Positions 6,008 to 13,713 are shown, counted from the first letter of the stretch. The stretch is 15,804 nt of DNA from Candidatus Methanomethylophilaceae archaeon (GCA_016296195.1 JAEDJU010000019.1:1-15804); one strand, 5' to 3'. Numbers and translations are program-made. Notes: generated by a model from the letters alone, not told the origin.

Positions 6008-6364
6008 ATGGATCCGGCATGCACCGTGTACAAGACCATGGACTACCTCTCGAAGAAATGGACTGTGCTCATACTTCTGGAACTGAGCAAAGGGGAGGAG
6101 TGGAAGAGGTTCTCCGAACTCAAGACTTCCATGAAGGAGATCACGCCGAAGGTCCTCTCCGAGCGTCTTAAGGAACTGGAGTCGGAGGGGCTGATAGAAC
6201 ACAGGGTGGATGCATCGGAGTTCCCCGTGAGGAGCGAATACCGTCTCACCGAATGCAGCCTGGAACTCATAGACATCGTACGCGACATCAAGATGTGGGC
6301 GCTCAAGTGGAAGATCGAGAACGAACCCTGCAAACTCCAGAACTGCAGATTATGCACCCTCTGA
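6008..6364 (+). CDS. HxlR-family winged-helix transcription regulator
   Basis: The 118-residue protein matches the HxlR family along its whole length: CTVYKTMDYLSKKWTVLILLEL, WKRFSELK, ITPKVLSERLKELESEGLIEH and SEYRLTE. HxlR proteins bind DNA as dimers, and several (such as YodB and HypR) sense oxidants or electrophiles through a conserved N-terminal Cys, here Cys5. This one also ends in a cysteine cluster, Cys108-x4-Cys113-x2-Cys116 (EPCKLQNCRLCTL), which could bind a metal or form disulfides. The start is supported by GGGGTG about 9 bases upstream and by the family motif beginning directly after it. The gene has its own TATA-like box at 5981-5988 with an inverted repeat between it and the ATG. 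It converges on the MarC-family gene with only 3 bases between stops. Its targets are unknown. Confidence 0.9.
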   Translation: MDPACTVYKTMDYLSKKWTVLILLELSKGEEWKRFSELKTSMKEITPKVLSERLKELESEGLIEHRVDASEFPVRSEYRLTECSLELIDIVRDIKMWALKWKIENEPCKLQNCRLCTL

Positions 6365-6367
6365 GGT

Positions 6368-6991
6368 TCACAGGAACGACATCGATACCGAGATAATGTC
6401 CGTCATGTTGGCCTGGAACCATCCGAGAGATCCGGCGAATATGCTCTCCACACCCATGGCGGCTATGAACAGTCCGATTATCTTCGTCATGATCCCCAGT
6501 GCCTGCTCACCGACGTACCTCATGATCAGGGATGAGTACCTCAGAATGACCCAGGTTATGATGAGTGCAGCAGCCCCCGACACCATCACCGTGAGGTAAC
6601 CGTACTGACTTGAGAACAGGATCGCCGTCGTGATGACTCCCGGTCCAGTCAGGATTGGTGACGCGATGATGGCCCACTTGGCACCCTTCTCATCATCCAT
6701 CTTCGACAGACTGAGTCCGAAAACCAACTCAATGGCCATCATCAGGAAGATGATACCTCCCGCCACACGGAAACTGTCCATGGTGACGCCGAACACCCCC
6801 ATGAGATCCTTTCCGATGAACATGAAGACGAACAACAGGATGGCGGCAACTACGGTGGCCTTATCCGCGTAGGACTTCACATCCCTCTCCTCCAGGCCCT
6901 TCGTGATGTTGATGAACATCGGGACACTCGCGAAGGGGTCCAGGATGAGGAACAGGGAGACGGTCAATGACAGTATGATTCCGATGTCCAT
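6368..6991 (-). CDS. MarC-family integral membrane protein
   Basis: The 207-residue protein has about six membrane helices and the hallmark sequences of the MarC/UPF0056 family: LILDPFASVPMFINITKG (16-33) after the first helix and the mirrored SPILTGPGVITTAILF (110-125). These proteins sit in the cytoplasmic membrane; their transport role is unsettled, and the early link of E. coli MarC to multidrug resistance was not upheld. The length is normal. The start ATG 6991 has no ribosome site and lies about 28 bp from GATATATC (TATA centre near 7019), so the mRNA is probably leaderless. An imperfect inverted repeat lies between TATA and the start. It diverges from the acetyltransferase gene. Confidence 0.9.
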   Translation of the reverse strand: MDIGIILSLTVSLFLILDPFASVPMFINITKGLEERDVKSYADKATVVAAILLFVFMFIGKDLMGVFGVTMDSFRVAGGIIFLMMAIELVFGLSLSKMDDEKGAKWAIIASPILTGPGVITTAILFSSQYGYLTVMVSGAAALIITWVILRYSSLIMRYVGEQALGIMTKIIGLFIAAMGVESIFAGSLGWFQANMTDIISVSMSFL

Positions 6992-7000
6992 ATTTGTACA

Positions 7001-7014
7001 GACCGGATTCGGTC
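7001..7014. promoter_or_regulatory. inverted repeat between TATA and start of the MarC-family gene
   Basis: GACCG-GATT-CGGTC has 5-bp perfect arms and lies downstream of the minus-strand TATA box (about 7016-7022) and just before the leaderless start at 6991. That is a classic repressor position in archaea. No second copy was seen by eye. Confidence 0.3.
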
Positions 7015-7168
7015 AGATATATCGGTTACCCTCCTACGCCCGGATTCATCGATCCAGATGATCTGTATAATATGTTGCCATCCATGTTCACATATAGACA
7101 TATGGAGGATCAATCAAGGGGTTTATGTACATTGGCGACCCTGGAATCACACATCGGAGGAGATGTGG

Positions 7169-8398
7169 ATGGGAAGGATCGACGATACGGACATCAGAGA
7201 GGGTTTCAGGACCCGCAGACTGACCACCGAGGACCTGGACCAGTACAACGCCCTTCTCCGCTATGCGTTCCAGGTCACCGAGATGGACCTGAAGAAGGCC
7301 GGATGGAAGGATGACGAGTTCATCCAATCCAAATTCCCCATATTGGAGAGGGCAGATGTCCTCGGCTGCTATGATGATGAACAACTCGTCTCACAGGTCG
7401 CGGTGTATCCGATAGAGATGGACATCTACCGCAGGATCGTCCCCATAGGTTGTGTGACCAGCGTGTCGACATACCCGGAATACTCCGGAAGGGGGATAAT
7501 GTCCAGACTCCTGTATCAGAGCCTCCATGACATGAGGGAGAGAGGACAGGTCATGGCCATACTGTTCCCGTTCTCCATACCCCTCTACAGGAAGTTCGGA
7601 TGGGAGATCATCTCCAACAAGATCTCGTACATCATCAAGGACAACCAGATCCCGAACAGGAAGAGGAAGGAGAAAGGGTATGTCCGTCGTGTCGATTGGG
7701 ATGATGTGGACTTCATGGGACTTCACATGGAGTTCGCCGGACAGACCCATGGATGCCTTCTCCGCAATGCCGCCGCATGGGATGAGTACTGGAGATGGGA
7801 ATCGGAAGACACCATGGTGGCCGTGTACTACAACGAGGCCGACAAGCCCCTGGGATACATGGTGTACATGATCTCCGAGGATGTGATGCACATCAAGGAG
7901 ATGATCTACCTCAGCAGGGAGGCATATAACGGCCTCTGGGAGTACATCCGCGCCCACTACTCTATGATCGACGAGGTCCGTGGGAACACGTACTACAACG
8001 AGCCGATAGCCTTCGACCTGGAGGACGGTGACATCAAGGAAAGCATACGTCCCTACATCATGGGAAGGATCGTGGATGTGAGGGAGTTCTTCCCCCATTA
8101 CCACTGCGACCCCACCGAAGAGGATTCACTGATAACGTTCGAAGTGGAGGACGACTTCCTGGAGTGGAACAACGGAGAGTTCACAGTGAGCTTCTCCAAG
8201 GGGAACTGTACGGTCGTGGATGGTCCCGGGGATTTCAGGGTCAGGTTGAGCATCGGTACATTGACGACCCTGCTCATGGGATACAAGACGGCTGCGCAGC
8301 TCCACAGGATGGAAAGGATCAGCGGAGACATACTTTCGATACAGGCGATCGATGAGATACTGCTGCATGAGACCCCCTACATCTCGGACTACATCTGA
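7169..8398 (+). CDS. Eis-like GNAT N-acetyltransferase with SCP2-like C-terminal domain
   Basis: The 409-residue protein has the Eis layout: an N-terminal GNAT domain with acetyl-CoA motif TSVSTYPEYSGRGIMSRLL (98-115) and the following VMAILFPFSIPLYRKFGWE (128-146), a second GNAT-like domain, and a C-terminal sterol-carrier-protein-like domain ending in DFRVRLSIGTLTTLLMGYKTA, then a hydrophobic C-terminus (PYISDYI). In characterised Eis enzymes the terminal carboxylate takes part in catalysis, and here the chain ends at the expected place. Bacterial Eis acetylates amines, including aminoglycosides and a host phosphatase; the archaeal substrate is unknown. I chose ATG 7169 because GGAGGAG (7156-7162) lies 6 bases upstream; an in-frame extension to 7058 does not resemble the family. 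A TATA-like TTTATGTA lies near 7121-7128. Confidence 0.9.
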   Translation: MGRIDDTDIREGFRTRRLTTEDLDQYNALLRYAFQVTEMDLKKAGWKDDEFIQSKFPILERADVLGCYDDEQLVSQVAVYPIEMDIYRRIVPIGCVTSVSTYPEYSGRGIMSRLLYQSLHDMRERGQVMAILFPFSIPLYRKFGWEIISNKISYIIKDNQIPNRKRKEKGYVRRVDWDDVDFMGLHMEFAGQTHGCLLRNAAAWDEYWRWESEDTMVAVYYNEADKPLGYMVYMISEDVMHIKEMIYLSREAYNGLWEYIRAHYSMIDEVRGNTYYNEPIAFDLEDGDIKESIRPYIMGRIVDVREFFPHYHCDPTEEDSLITFEVEDDFLEWNNGEFTVSFSKGNCTVVDGPGDFRVRLSIGTLTTLLMGYKTAAQLHRMERISGDILSIQAIDEILLHETPYISDYI

Positions 8399-8446
8399 GT
8401 GTGCTGGAAAACATCTTCCATCCCCGAACCTATGATTCAAAGGTAG

Positions 8447-8454
8447 TTTTATAT
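8447..8454 (+). promoter_or_regulatory. TATA box of the antiporter gene
   Basis: TTTTATAT is a near-ideal archaeal TATA box. It predicts transcription from about 8477, a leader of roughly 10 bases. AGGGGAT (8474-8480), 6 bases before ATG 8487, would serve as ribosome site if transcription starts slightly earlier. The 88-bp gap from 8399 to 8486 holds little else. Confidence 0.5.
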
Positions 8455-8486
8455 CTGAGATGCGATAGAGTCTAGGGGATGCACGG

Positions 8487-10379
8487 ATGGATGAAGTACT
8501 GCTACTGACGAGTCTCGCGGTTCTCATACTGCTGGCCGGACTGTGCTCCATCGTCTTCAACAAACTGAAACTCCCGCCGCTCATAGGTTATCTGGTGGCG
8601 GGAATCATCGTCGCCAACTTCTGGGACCTGAACGCGGAAGGGGAAAGCGTCGTCGGCATACTGTCGGATATGGGATTGGTCATGCTGATGTTCTGCATCG
8701 GTCTCGAGATCAATCTGAAGAAGATCAAGAAACAGGGTCTGTTCGCCATAGAGGTTGCCGCGGTACAGTTGCCGTTGATGGTGTTCGGCGGATTCCTGGC
8801 GGGGATGCTGCTCGGATTCAACACCCTCCAATGCATCACACTGGGTGCGATAATATCCGGTTCCAGTACGGCAGTGGTCATGGCCGTCCTGAAATCACAG
8901 GGCAAGCTGGACAAGGAGCACATCGAGATGCTGGTCCTGATCACCATCATGGAGGATATCGGACAGGTCATCATACTCTCCATAATCACGCCCATGCTCG
9001 CAGGTACATCCCTGGACACCAACGGTCTGATCGTGATGATCATCAGCATCCTGGTGTTCATGATCGCCAGCATAGTGATCGGACTCCGTATCGTCCCCCG
9101 CATCATGAACTGGGTCTCCGACAACGTGTCCTCGGAGGTTCTCGTCGTGTTCTCCATCGGAATGGCCTTCGGAATGGCCCTCCTGTCCACATTCGTCGGA
9201 CTGTCCATGGCTATCGGAGCGTTCCTGATGGGTATGATGGTCGCATCCTGCAGGAAGAGCAAGGAGATCAACCACGACATCGAACCCATGAAGAACCTGT
9301 TCATGGCCATGTTCTTCATATCCATCGGAATGGAGATCAGCCTCGGTACGCTGGCCGACAACATCGGCATGATTGTGATATTCTACCTGATATTCGCGTC
9401 ATTCAAGATCGGTACCGTGTTCCTCGCATATTGGGTCGGGAACGAGAAGGCCCGTATAGGATTCATCTCCGCAGTCAGTCTCGCCGCCATGGGAGAGTTT
9501 GCCTTCATCATAGCCAAGGAAGCCCTCGATCACAATGTGGTGGATGATGCGTTCTACACATCCGTCATCGGAGCGGCCCTCATCTCCATGATAATGCTCC
9601 CGTTCCTGACAAGGTTCGCGGACAGGATCTGGGACAAGGCGGAGGAAAAGTGCCCTGCAAGAGCCAGGACCATCATCGACAGGATCAGCATGGCCAGGAA
9701 CAATCTCTACATGAACATGGCCGCGATGTCCAAGAGGTCACAGAAAGCCCTGCACAGGAGCATGACACATGCATACATGAACGTCATGTTCATCGCACTC
9801 ATAGAGATCCTGTTCTACGTGCTCATGCCGTACGGCATAGATTGGTTGTACAATGCGTTCGGCGGAAACACCACCATATGGGGGATAGGGCTGCTGGTGC
9901 TGAACTTCCTCGCCCTGGCGGTACCTACATACCACCTTGTCAACAACACGAAGTACCTGGATGAGCTGGTCATAGCCGGTGCGAGGCGTGTCGCCCACAT
10001 GAACGGACAGGAGGGTGAGCCCGGCCGCATCTACCAGAAGTACCTGGACATCAACACGTACATCATCGTGGCGGTCATGGATTGCGCCATCCTGTTCGTG
10101 ATCCCGAACCCTCTGGACCTGTTGTCACACCTGGCGGTGTTCATAATCGCAGGAGTACTGATCGTTCTGATGTACCGCAGGACGTCCCGCAAATCACAGT
10201 CCGATTTCACAGAGGAAGAGGACGAGGATATGATGGATGAGACCTCGACGGAACCCGTGGAGATACCCGAATCCACATTGGGTCCGGAGAAGGTGATAGT
10301 CCACGGAGTCACCGATCAGGTCGGGGACGAGATCGAGATCTTCATTCCCGACAACGGGGACAGGAAGAACGGATTCTGA
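8487..10379 (+). CDS. CPA2 cation/proton antiporter with extra C-terminal membrane domain
   Basis: The 630-residue protein starts with a 12-13-helix Na+/H+ exchanger domain (about 1-380). Family landmarks are LPPLIGYLVAGI (29-40), SGSSTAVVMAVLKSQG (124-139), the charged pair Glu156-Asp157 in the helix ITIMEDIGQV, VGLSMAIGAFLMGMMVA (237-253) and GEFAFII (336-342), all KefB/KefC-like. It should exchange Na+ or K+ for H+ at the cytoplasmic membrane. It lacks the TrkA-N (RCK) nucleotide-binding domain that follows in KefB/KefC. Instead there is a basic linker (390-428), four further hydrophobic segments (about 431-449, 463-483, 523-541, 546-563), and an acidic tail starting FTEEEDEDMMDE (574-585) with a small C-terminal part (600-630). 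The frame is intact throughout. The C-terminal module may regulate the antiporter, but I do not recognise it. Confidence 0.88.
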   Translation: MDEVLLLTSLAVLILLAGLCSIVFNKLKLPPLIGYLVAGIIVANFWDLNAEGESVVGILSDMGLVMLMFCIGLEINLKKIKKQGLFAIEVAAVQLPLMVFGGFLAGMLLGFNTLQCITLGAIISGSSTAVVMAVLKSQGKLDKEHIEMLVLITIMEDIGQVIILSIITPMLAGTSLDTNGLIVMIISILVFMIASIVIGLRIVPRIMNWVSDNVSSEVLVVFSIGMAFGMALLSTFVGLSMAIGAFLMGMMVASCRKSKEINHDIEPMKNLFMAMFFISIGMEISLGTLADNIGMIVIFYLIFASFKIGTVFLAYWVGNEKARIGFISAVSLAAMGEFAFIIAKEALDHNVVDDAFYTSVIGAALISMIMLPFLTRFADRIWDKAEEKCPARARTIIDRISMARNNLYMNMAAMSKRSQKALHRSMTHAYMNVMFIALIEILFYVLMPYGIDWLYNAFGGNTTIWGIGLLVLNFLALAVPTYHLVNNTKYLDELVIAGARRVAHMNGQEGEPGRIYQKYLDINTYIIVAVMDCAILFVIPNPLDLLSHLAVFIIAGVLIVLMYRRTSRKSQSDFTEEEDEDMMDETSTEPVEIPESTLGPEKVIVHGVTDQVGDEIEIFIPDNGDRKNGF

Positions 10380-10388
10380 TCCACAAAG

Positions 10389-10426
10389 GTTTTTCGAGGT
10401 CGGGACCGTCCACGATACCCGACCTC
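10389..10426. terminator. T-tract and hairpin between convergent genes
   Basis: A five-T run (10390-10394) is followed by a perfect 9-bp inverted repeat, GAGGTCGGG (10396-10404) and CCCGACCTC (10418-10426), with a 13-nt loop. It fills most of the 54-bp gap between the antiporter and the deaminase, whose 3' ends face each other. The T-run suits termination of the plus-strand transcript. Stem and loop sizes echo the element at 1920-1952. Confidence 0.55.
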
Positions 10427-10433
10427 ATGGAGC

Positions 10434-11723
10434 TCATCTGAGACAGAGGGAACGCCAGATGTCCTCGGACTTGGATACGACATCCTCTGTGTCGAGGGTT
10501 GTGATCTGTCCGTTGTCCACGACGAGGTCTCCCTGACAGAACACCGTCTTCACATTGAGACTGTTACCGGAATAGACGATGTTGGCGATGATGTTCTCGG
10601 GAAGGAGGGGCCTGAGGTTGGGTGCCTTTCCATCGAGGATGACGATATCGGCATACTTCCCGGGTTCGATGGATCCGATGGAGTCCTGCATTCCAACGGC
10701 CTTGGCACCGTTGATGGTGGCGAAATCCAGAAGTTCCTGTGCCGTGGTGACGGTTGGATCCCATCTGCTGGACTTCTGGAGAAGCCCAAGGATCTTCATC
10801 TCAGAGAACATGTCCAGGGTGTTGTTGGTGGTGTTACCGTCGGTTCCGATGGAGACGTTGACACCGTACTTCTGGAACTCGGGGACGGGTGCGACACCGC
10901 CTGTGGCGAGCTTCATGTTGGACACGGGACAGGAGGAGATCGACATTCCTGCCTCCCCCATCAGCCTGACCTCCCTGAGGGTGAGCCATGCCGAGTGGGC
11001 GGCGACACCACGGGGACCGAGGACACCGATGTTGGACAACCACTCCGCAGGTCTCATGCCGGTCTTCTTCTTGTGGTCGTTCACCTCACCTCTGGTCTCG
11101 GAAAGGTGGAAGTTCATGGGTGCACCGACCTTATCGGAGAACTCCTTGGCCCCGACACAGGTCTCCTCGTTGCAGACATAGACTCCCTGGAGACCGACTC
11201 CGGGAACGATCTTGCGCTCATCCTTGAAACGGTCATAGAAGTTCCTGCAGTTCTGCAGGGGGTTTCCGACCTGGGTGGTGCACTCCTGATCGAGTACACA
11301 CCAACAGAGGACTCCCCTTATGCCGGCCTGCTGTGTGGCCTTGGCGATGACATCCTCGGAATAGTAGAGGTCCATGAAGGTGGTGGTACCTCCGCGCATC
11401 ATCTCCATGCATCCGAGTTTCGTACCAATGTCCAGATCCTCATCGGTTCTGTCGGAATCGATCTTGAAGACCTTGTCAAGGAAATCGGGGAACAGGAGAT
11501 CGTCGACAACCCCTTTCATTACAGACATTGCCACATGGGTGTGGGTGTTGATCATACCGGGCATGACAATGTCGCCTGTGGCGTCTATCTCCCTGTCGGC
11601 GGTTCCGTTGTAGGCGGGGCCAACCGAGACGATCCTCTCGCCATCGATGACCACATCACCGCGTATGATCCTCCTGGAGGCGTCCTGGGTGACGATCCAG
11701 GCGTTGCGGATTGCTGTTATCAT
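10434..11723 (-). CDS. amidohydrolase of the SAH/MTA/5'-deoxyadenosine deaminase type (MtaD/DadD-like)
   Basis: The 429-residue metal-dependent deaminase is of the kind that turns S-adenosylhomocysteine, methylthioadenosine or 5'-deoxyadenosine into the inosine form. Metal and catalytic positions are intact: His61-x-His63 (MINTHTHVAMSVMKG), His206 with Glu209 (FHLSETRGEV), His243 (VAAHSAWLT) and Asp295 (SIGTDGNTTNNTLDMFSEM). In methanogens DadD-type enzymes help recycle SAM by-products in place of SAH nucleosidase, so a role in clearing SAH or 5'-deoxyadenosine is likely; guanine or cytosine deaminase is less likely. I chose ATG 11723 because it lies 26 bp from the minus-strand TATA-like TTTTTTAA, so the mRNA should be leaderless; upstream ATGs at 11738 and 11792 lie in or near the promoter. 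It diverges from the second methyltransferase gene. Confidence 0.88.
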   Translation of the reverse strand: MITAIRNAWIVTQDASRRIIRGDVVIDGERIVSVGPAYNGTADREIDATGDIVMPGMINTHTHVAMSVMKGVVDDLLFPDFLDKVFKIDSDRTDEDLDIGTKLGCMEMMRGGTTTFMDLYYSEDVIAKATQQAGIRGVLCWCVLDQECTTQVGNPLQNCRNFYDRFKDERKIVPGVGLQGVYVCNEETCVGAKEFSDKVGAPMNFHLSETRGEVNDHKKKTGMRPAEWLSNIGVLGPRGVAAHSAWLTLREVRLMGEAGMSISSCPVSNMKLATGGVAPVPEFQKYGVNVSIGTDGNTTNNTLDMFSEMKILGLLQKSSRWDPTVTTAQELLDFATINGAKAVGMQDSIGSIEPGKYADIVILDGKAPNLRPLLPENIIANIVYSGNSLNVKTVFCQGDLVVDNGQITTLDTEDVVSKSEDIWRSLCLR

Positions 11724-11760
11724 GGCACCATCATCCATCTGCTCCCTTAAAAAAGGTGCC
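11724..11760. promoter_or_regulatory. deaminase promoter flanked by GGCACC/GGTGCC
   Basis: The minus strand carries TTTTTTAA (about 11747-11754), centred 26-27 bp before the start codon at 11723. The 6-bp arms GGCACC (11724-11729) and GGTGCC (11755-11760) form an inverted repeat enclosing TATA and the predicted start, centred about three DNA turns apart. Operator function is speculative. Confidence 0.4.
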
Positions 11761-11782
11761 AGCATGTCGAATGGGACAACCC

Positions 11783-11790
11783 GTTTTATC
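11783..11790 (+). promoter_or_regulatory. TATA box of the second methyltransferase gene
   Basis: GTTTTATC on the plus strand is centred about 28 bp before ATG 11815, with no ribosome site between, so the mRNA is probably leaderless. The box lies about 36 bp from the divergent deaminase TATA. Confidence 0.5.
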
Positions 11791-11814
11791 ATCTATCCGA
11801 CACATCCTCCATCC

Positions 11815-12846
11815 ATGGGAACCGATGACGGAAGGGACCGGGTATTCGATGCATTGTCCGGAGAGGCGTCCGGAGAACCTCCTGTGGCGGTTTTCACCCA
11901 ATCATCAACCCTGTCACAAATGGATTCGACGGATGCGCCATGGCCGAGGGCACACTCCGATCCGAGCATCATGTCGAGACTAGGGTCGGCACAGGCCGAC
12001 ATGTTCGGATTCGATTCGGTCCGCGTTCCATTCTGCGTCACCGTTGAAACGGAAGCCCTGGGATGCAATGTGGATCTTGGATCACGCACATCCCCGCCAA
12101 GAACACTCCCGGGATCGTTCACACTCGACCCGTTCGGGGGAACATCCTCCGATCCATCGGACATACCGTCCCCCACGGAGTTCCTCGATTCCCCCAGGGT
12201 GAACGTGGTCTCCGAAGCGGTGCATCTCCTGTCGGAGAGCCATGGGGGCAGGGTCCCGGTTGTTGCCGGAGTGACATGTCCGCTGACCATGCTGAGCCAG
12301 ATGGTCGGTGCCGAGAACATGGTGATCGCGACGTTGTCATGTCCGGAGACCGTCATGAGATGGTCGGAGGAGATAACAGAGCGCCTCATCGGCTACATTC
12401 ACCTGCTTGAGGATTCCGGCGCCGACATCATCCTGTTGGGAGAGGCCTCTGCATCCCCCGATCTAATCGATCCACGGATGTTCGATGAACTTGCGGGAAC
12501 ACACCTCAGCCGCCTGTCATCAGAAGGAACATCGTACAAGGTTCTCCACATCTGCGGACATGTGGAACCTGTCCTCGACAGGATATCGGGACTCGGATAC
12601 GATGGGCTTTCACTGGAGGGGGCCATGGACCCCTATATTGCAAAGGAGATCGTAGGGGACAGGTCATGTCTGGTCGGGAACGTCGGCCCCGTGGATCCGC
12701 TGTTGACTGGAACCCCATCCGATGTCGTCATCGCATGCGAAAGGAGCAGGGACGCAGGTTTCGGCATCATAGCACCGGGCTGTGGCATACCCATACAGAC
12801 CTCCGATGACAACCTCATGGCCATGACATCCCATCGTCCGTGGTAA
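11815..12846 (+). CDS. second methylcobamide:CoM methyltransferase (MtaA/MtbA family), solitary
   Basis: The 343-residue paralogue of the methyltransferase at 68-1108 keeps the zinc site: His245-x-Cys247 (VLHICGH) and Cys323 (APGCGIP). WPRAHSDPSIMSRLGSAQADMFGFDSVRVPFCVTVETEALGC and SLEGAMDPYIAKEIVGDRSCLVGNVGPVDPLLTGTPSDV match the family throughout, so it should transfer a methyl group from a corrinoid protein to coenzyme M. The C-terminus is a little shorter than in the first copy (DDNLMAMTSHRPW against DDNIRALVKAVKDLA). No corrinoid protein or substrate methyltransferase lies beside it, so its partner must be elsewhere. Start ATG 11815 is leaderless by its distance to TATA; an in-frame extension to 11647 would run through the divergent promoter into the deaminase. 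A less active or differently specific paralogue is possible. Confidence 0.9.
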   Translation: MGTDDGRDRVFDALSGEASGEPPVAVFTQSSTLSQMDSTDAPWPRAHSDPSIMSRLGSAQADMFGFDSVRVPFCVTVETEALGCNVDLGSRTSPPRTLPGSFTLDPFGGTSSDPSDIPSPTEFLDSPRVNVVSEAVHLLSESHGGRVPVVAGVTCPLTMLSQMVGAENMVIATLSCPETVMRWSEEITERLIGYIHLLEDSGADIILLGEASASPDLIDPRMFDELAGTHLSRLSSEGTSYKVLHICGHVEPVLDRISGLGYDGLSLEGAMDPYIAKEIVGDRSCLVGNVGPVDPLLTGTPSDVVIACERSRDAGFGIIAPGCGIPIQTSDDNLMAMTSHRPW

Positions 12847-12850
12847 CTTG

Positions 12851-12858
12851 GATATAGT
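12851..12858 (+). promoter_or_regulatory. TATA box of the MBL-fold hydrolase gene
   Basis: GATATAGT is centred about 26 bp before ATG 12880 with no ribosome site between, so the transcript is probably leaderless. The box lies just after the stop of the second methyltransferase, so the two genes need not form an operon. Confidence 0.45.
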
Positions 12859-12879
12859 CATCGACTGATATCGGACACG

Positions 12880-13713
12880 ATGGGATTCCGCATCACTTTT
12901 CTTGGAACCGGCGGTGGAAGGCACACCACCATGTATCAGGTCAGATCCACGGGCGGCATGCTCATCGAACATGATGGCAAACACCTGCATGTGGATCCGG
13001 GACCGGGAGCCCTCACAAACATGCACAGGATACACTACGACCCCGTCCTCACTGACTCCGTTGTGATATCCCATTGCCATCCCGACCATTACTCCGACGC
13101 AGAATCGGTCATAGAGGGGATGACCCATGGCGGATGGAGGAAGAGGGGGCACATCTACGGATCCCCCACGGTCATAGAAGGGGAGGGGAACCTCGGCCCC
13201 TGTCTATCCCCCTATCATCTTGGGGTTGCGGAGGGATTCACCGTCTTCAGACCGGGGGATGTACTTGATATCGATGGGATGAGGGTGGAGATAACCAAGG
13301 CAGTCCACAGCGATCCCACGAACGTCGGATTCAGATTCCACACAGACAACGGCATCGTGTCCTATGTGAGCGACACGGAGTACTCGGACGAGATAGCGGA
13401 CCAGTACATCGGAACCCGCGTCCTGATCCTGCCTGTGACCACGCCCCTCGGCAACAGGATAAGATACCATCTGTGCACCGATGACGCATTGACCTTCATC
13501 GACAGGGTGAGACCCGAGCTGGCCATATTCATCCATCTGGGAGTGGTCATCCTCAAGAGGGGAGCCGATTCACAGGCGGCCATGGTCCAGGAGGCCACTG
13601 GGATACGCACCATAGCGGGAAGGGACCTGATGACATTGGATGTGGGCGAGGAACTCAGGGTATCGGATGCCGAGAGGTTCGATGATGACTGGATACCTCC
13701 GTCATCACCCTGA
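12880..13713 (+). CDS. metallo-beta-lactamase-fold hydrolase
   Basis: The 277-residue protein carries the MBL signature His65-x-His67-x-Asp69-His70 (VISHCHPDHYSD), with further metal ligands His143 (AVHSDPTN), Asp165 (YVSDTEYSD) and probably His219 (IFIHLGVV). The opening RITFLGTGGGRHTTMYQVRSTGGMLIE and LHVDPGPGAL resemble the RNase Z/PhnP-like branch of phosphodiesterases. That suggests a nucleic-acid or cyclic-phosphodiester substrate, but there is no visible exosite, so substrate is open. It is probably cytoplasmic with two metal ions. It converges on the transglutaminase-like gene, and the two coding regions overlap by 9 bases at their 3' ends (13705-13713). Confidence 0.88.
   Translation: MGFRITFLGTGGGRHTTMYQVRSTGGMLIEHDGKHLHVDPGPGALTNMHRIHYDPVLTDSVVISHCHPDHYSDAESVIEGMTHGGWRKRGHIYGSPTVIEGEGNLGPCLSPYHLGVAEGFTVFRPGDVLDIDGMRVEITKAVHSDPTNVGFRFHTDNGIVSYVSDTEYSDEIADQYIGTRVLILPVTTPLGNRIRYHLCTDDALTFIDRVRPELAIFIHLGVVILKRGADSQAAMVQEATGIRTIAGRDLMTLDVGEELRVSDAERFDDDWIPPSSP

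Noticed and set aside
8543..9547. A 334-residue plus-strand frame within the antiporter gene
   Set aside because: Its Arg/His-rich, low-hydrophobic composition is typical of an out-of-frame reading of a membrane-protein gene.
10803..10813. GAACATGTCC inside the deaminase gene as a fourth operator
   Set aside because: Only one half of the palindrome is intact and it lies within coding sequence; taken as chance.
10995..11750. A 251-residue plus-strand frame opposite the deaminase
   Set aside because: The minus-strand deaminase has all metal-binding motifs in order; the opposite frame has no recognisable motif.
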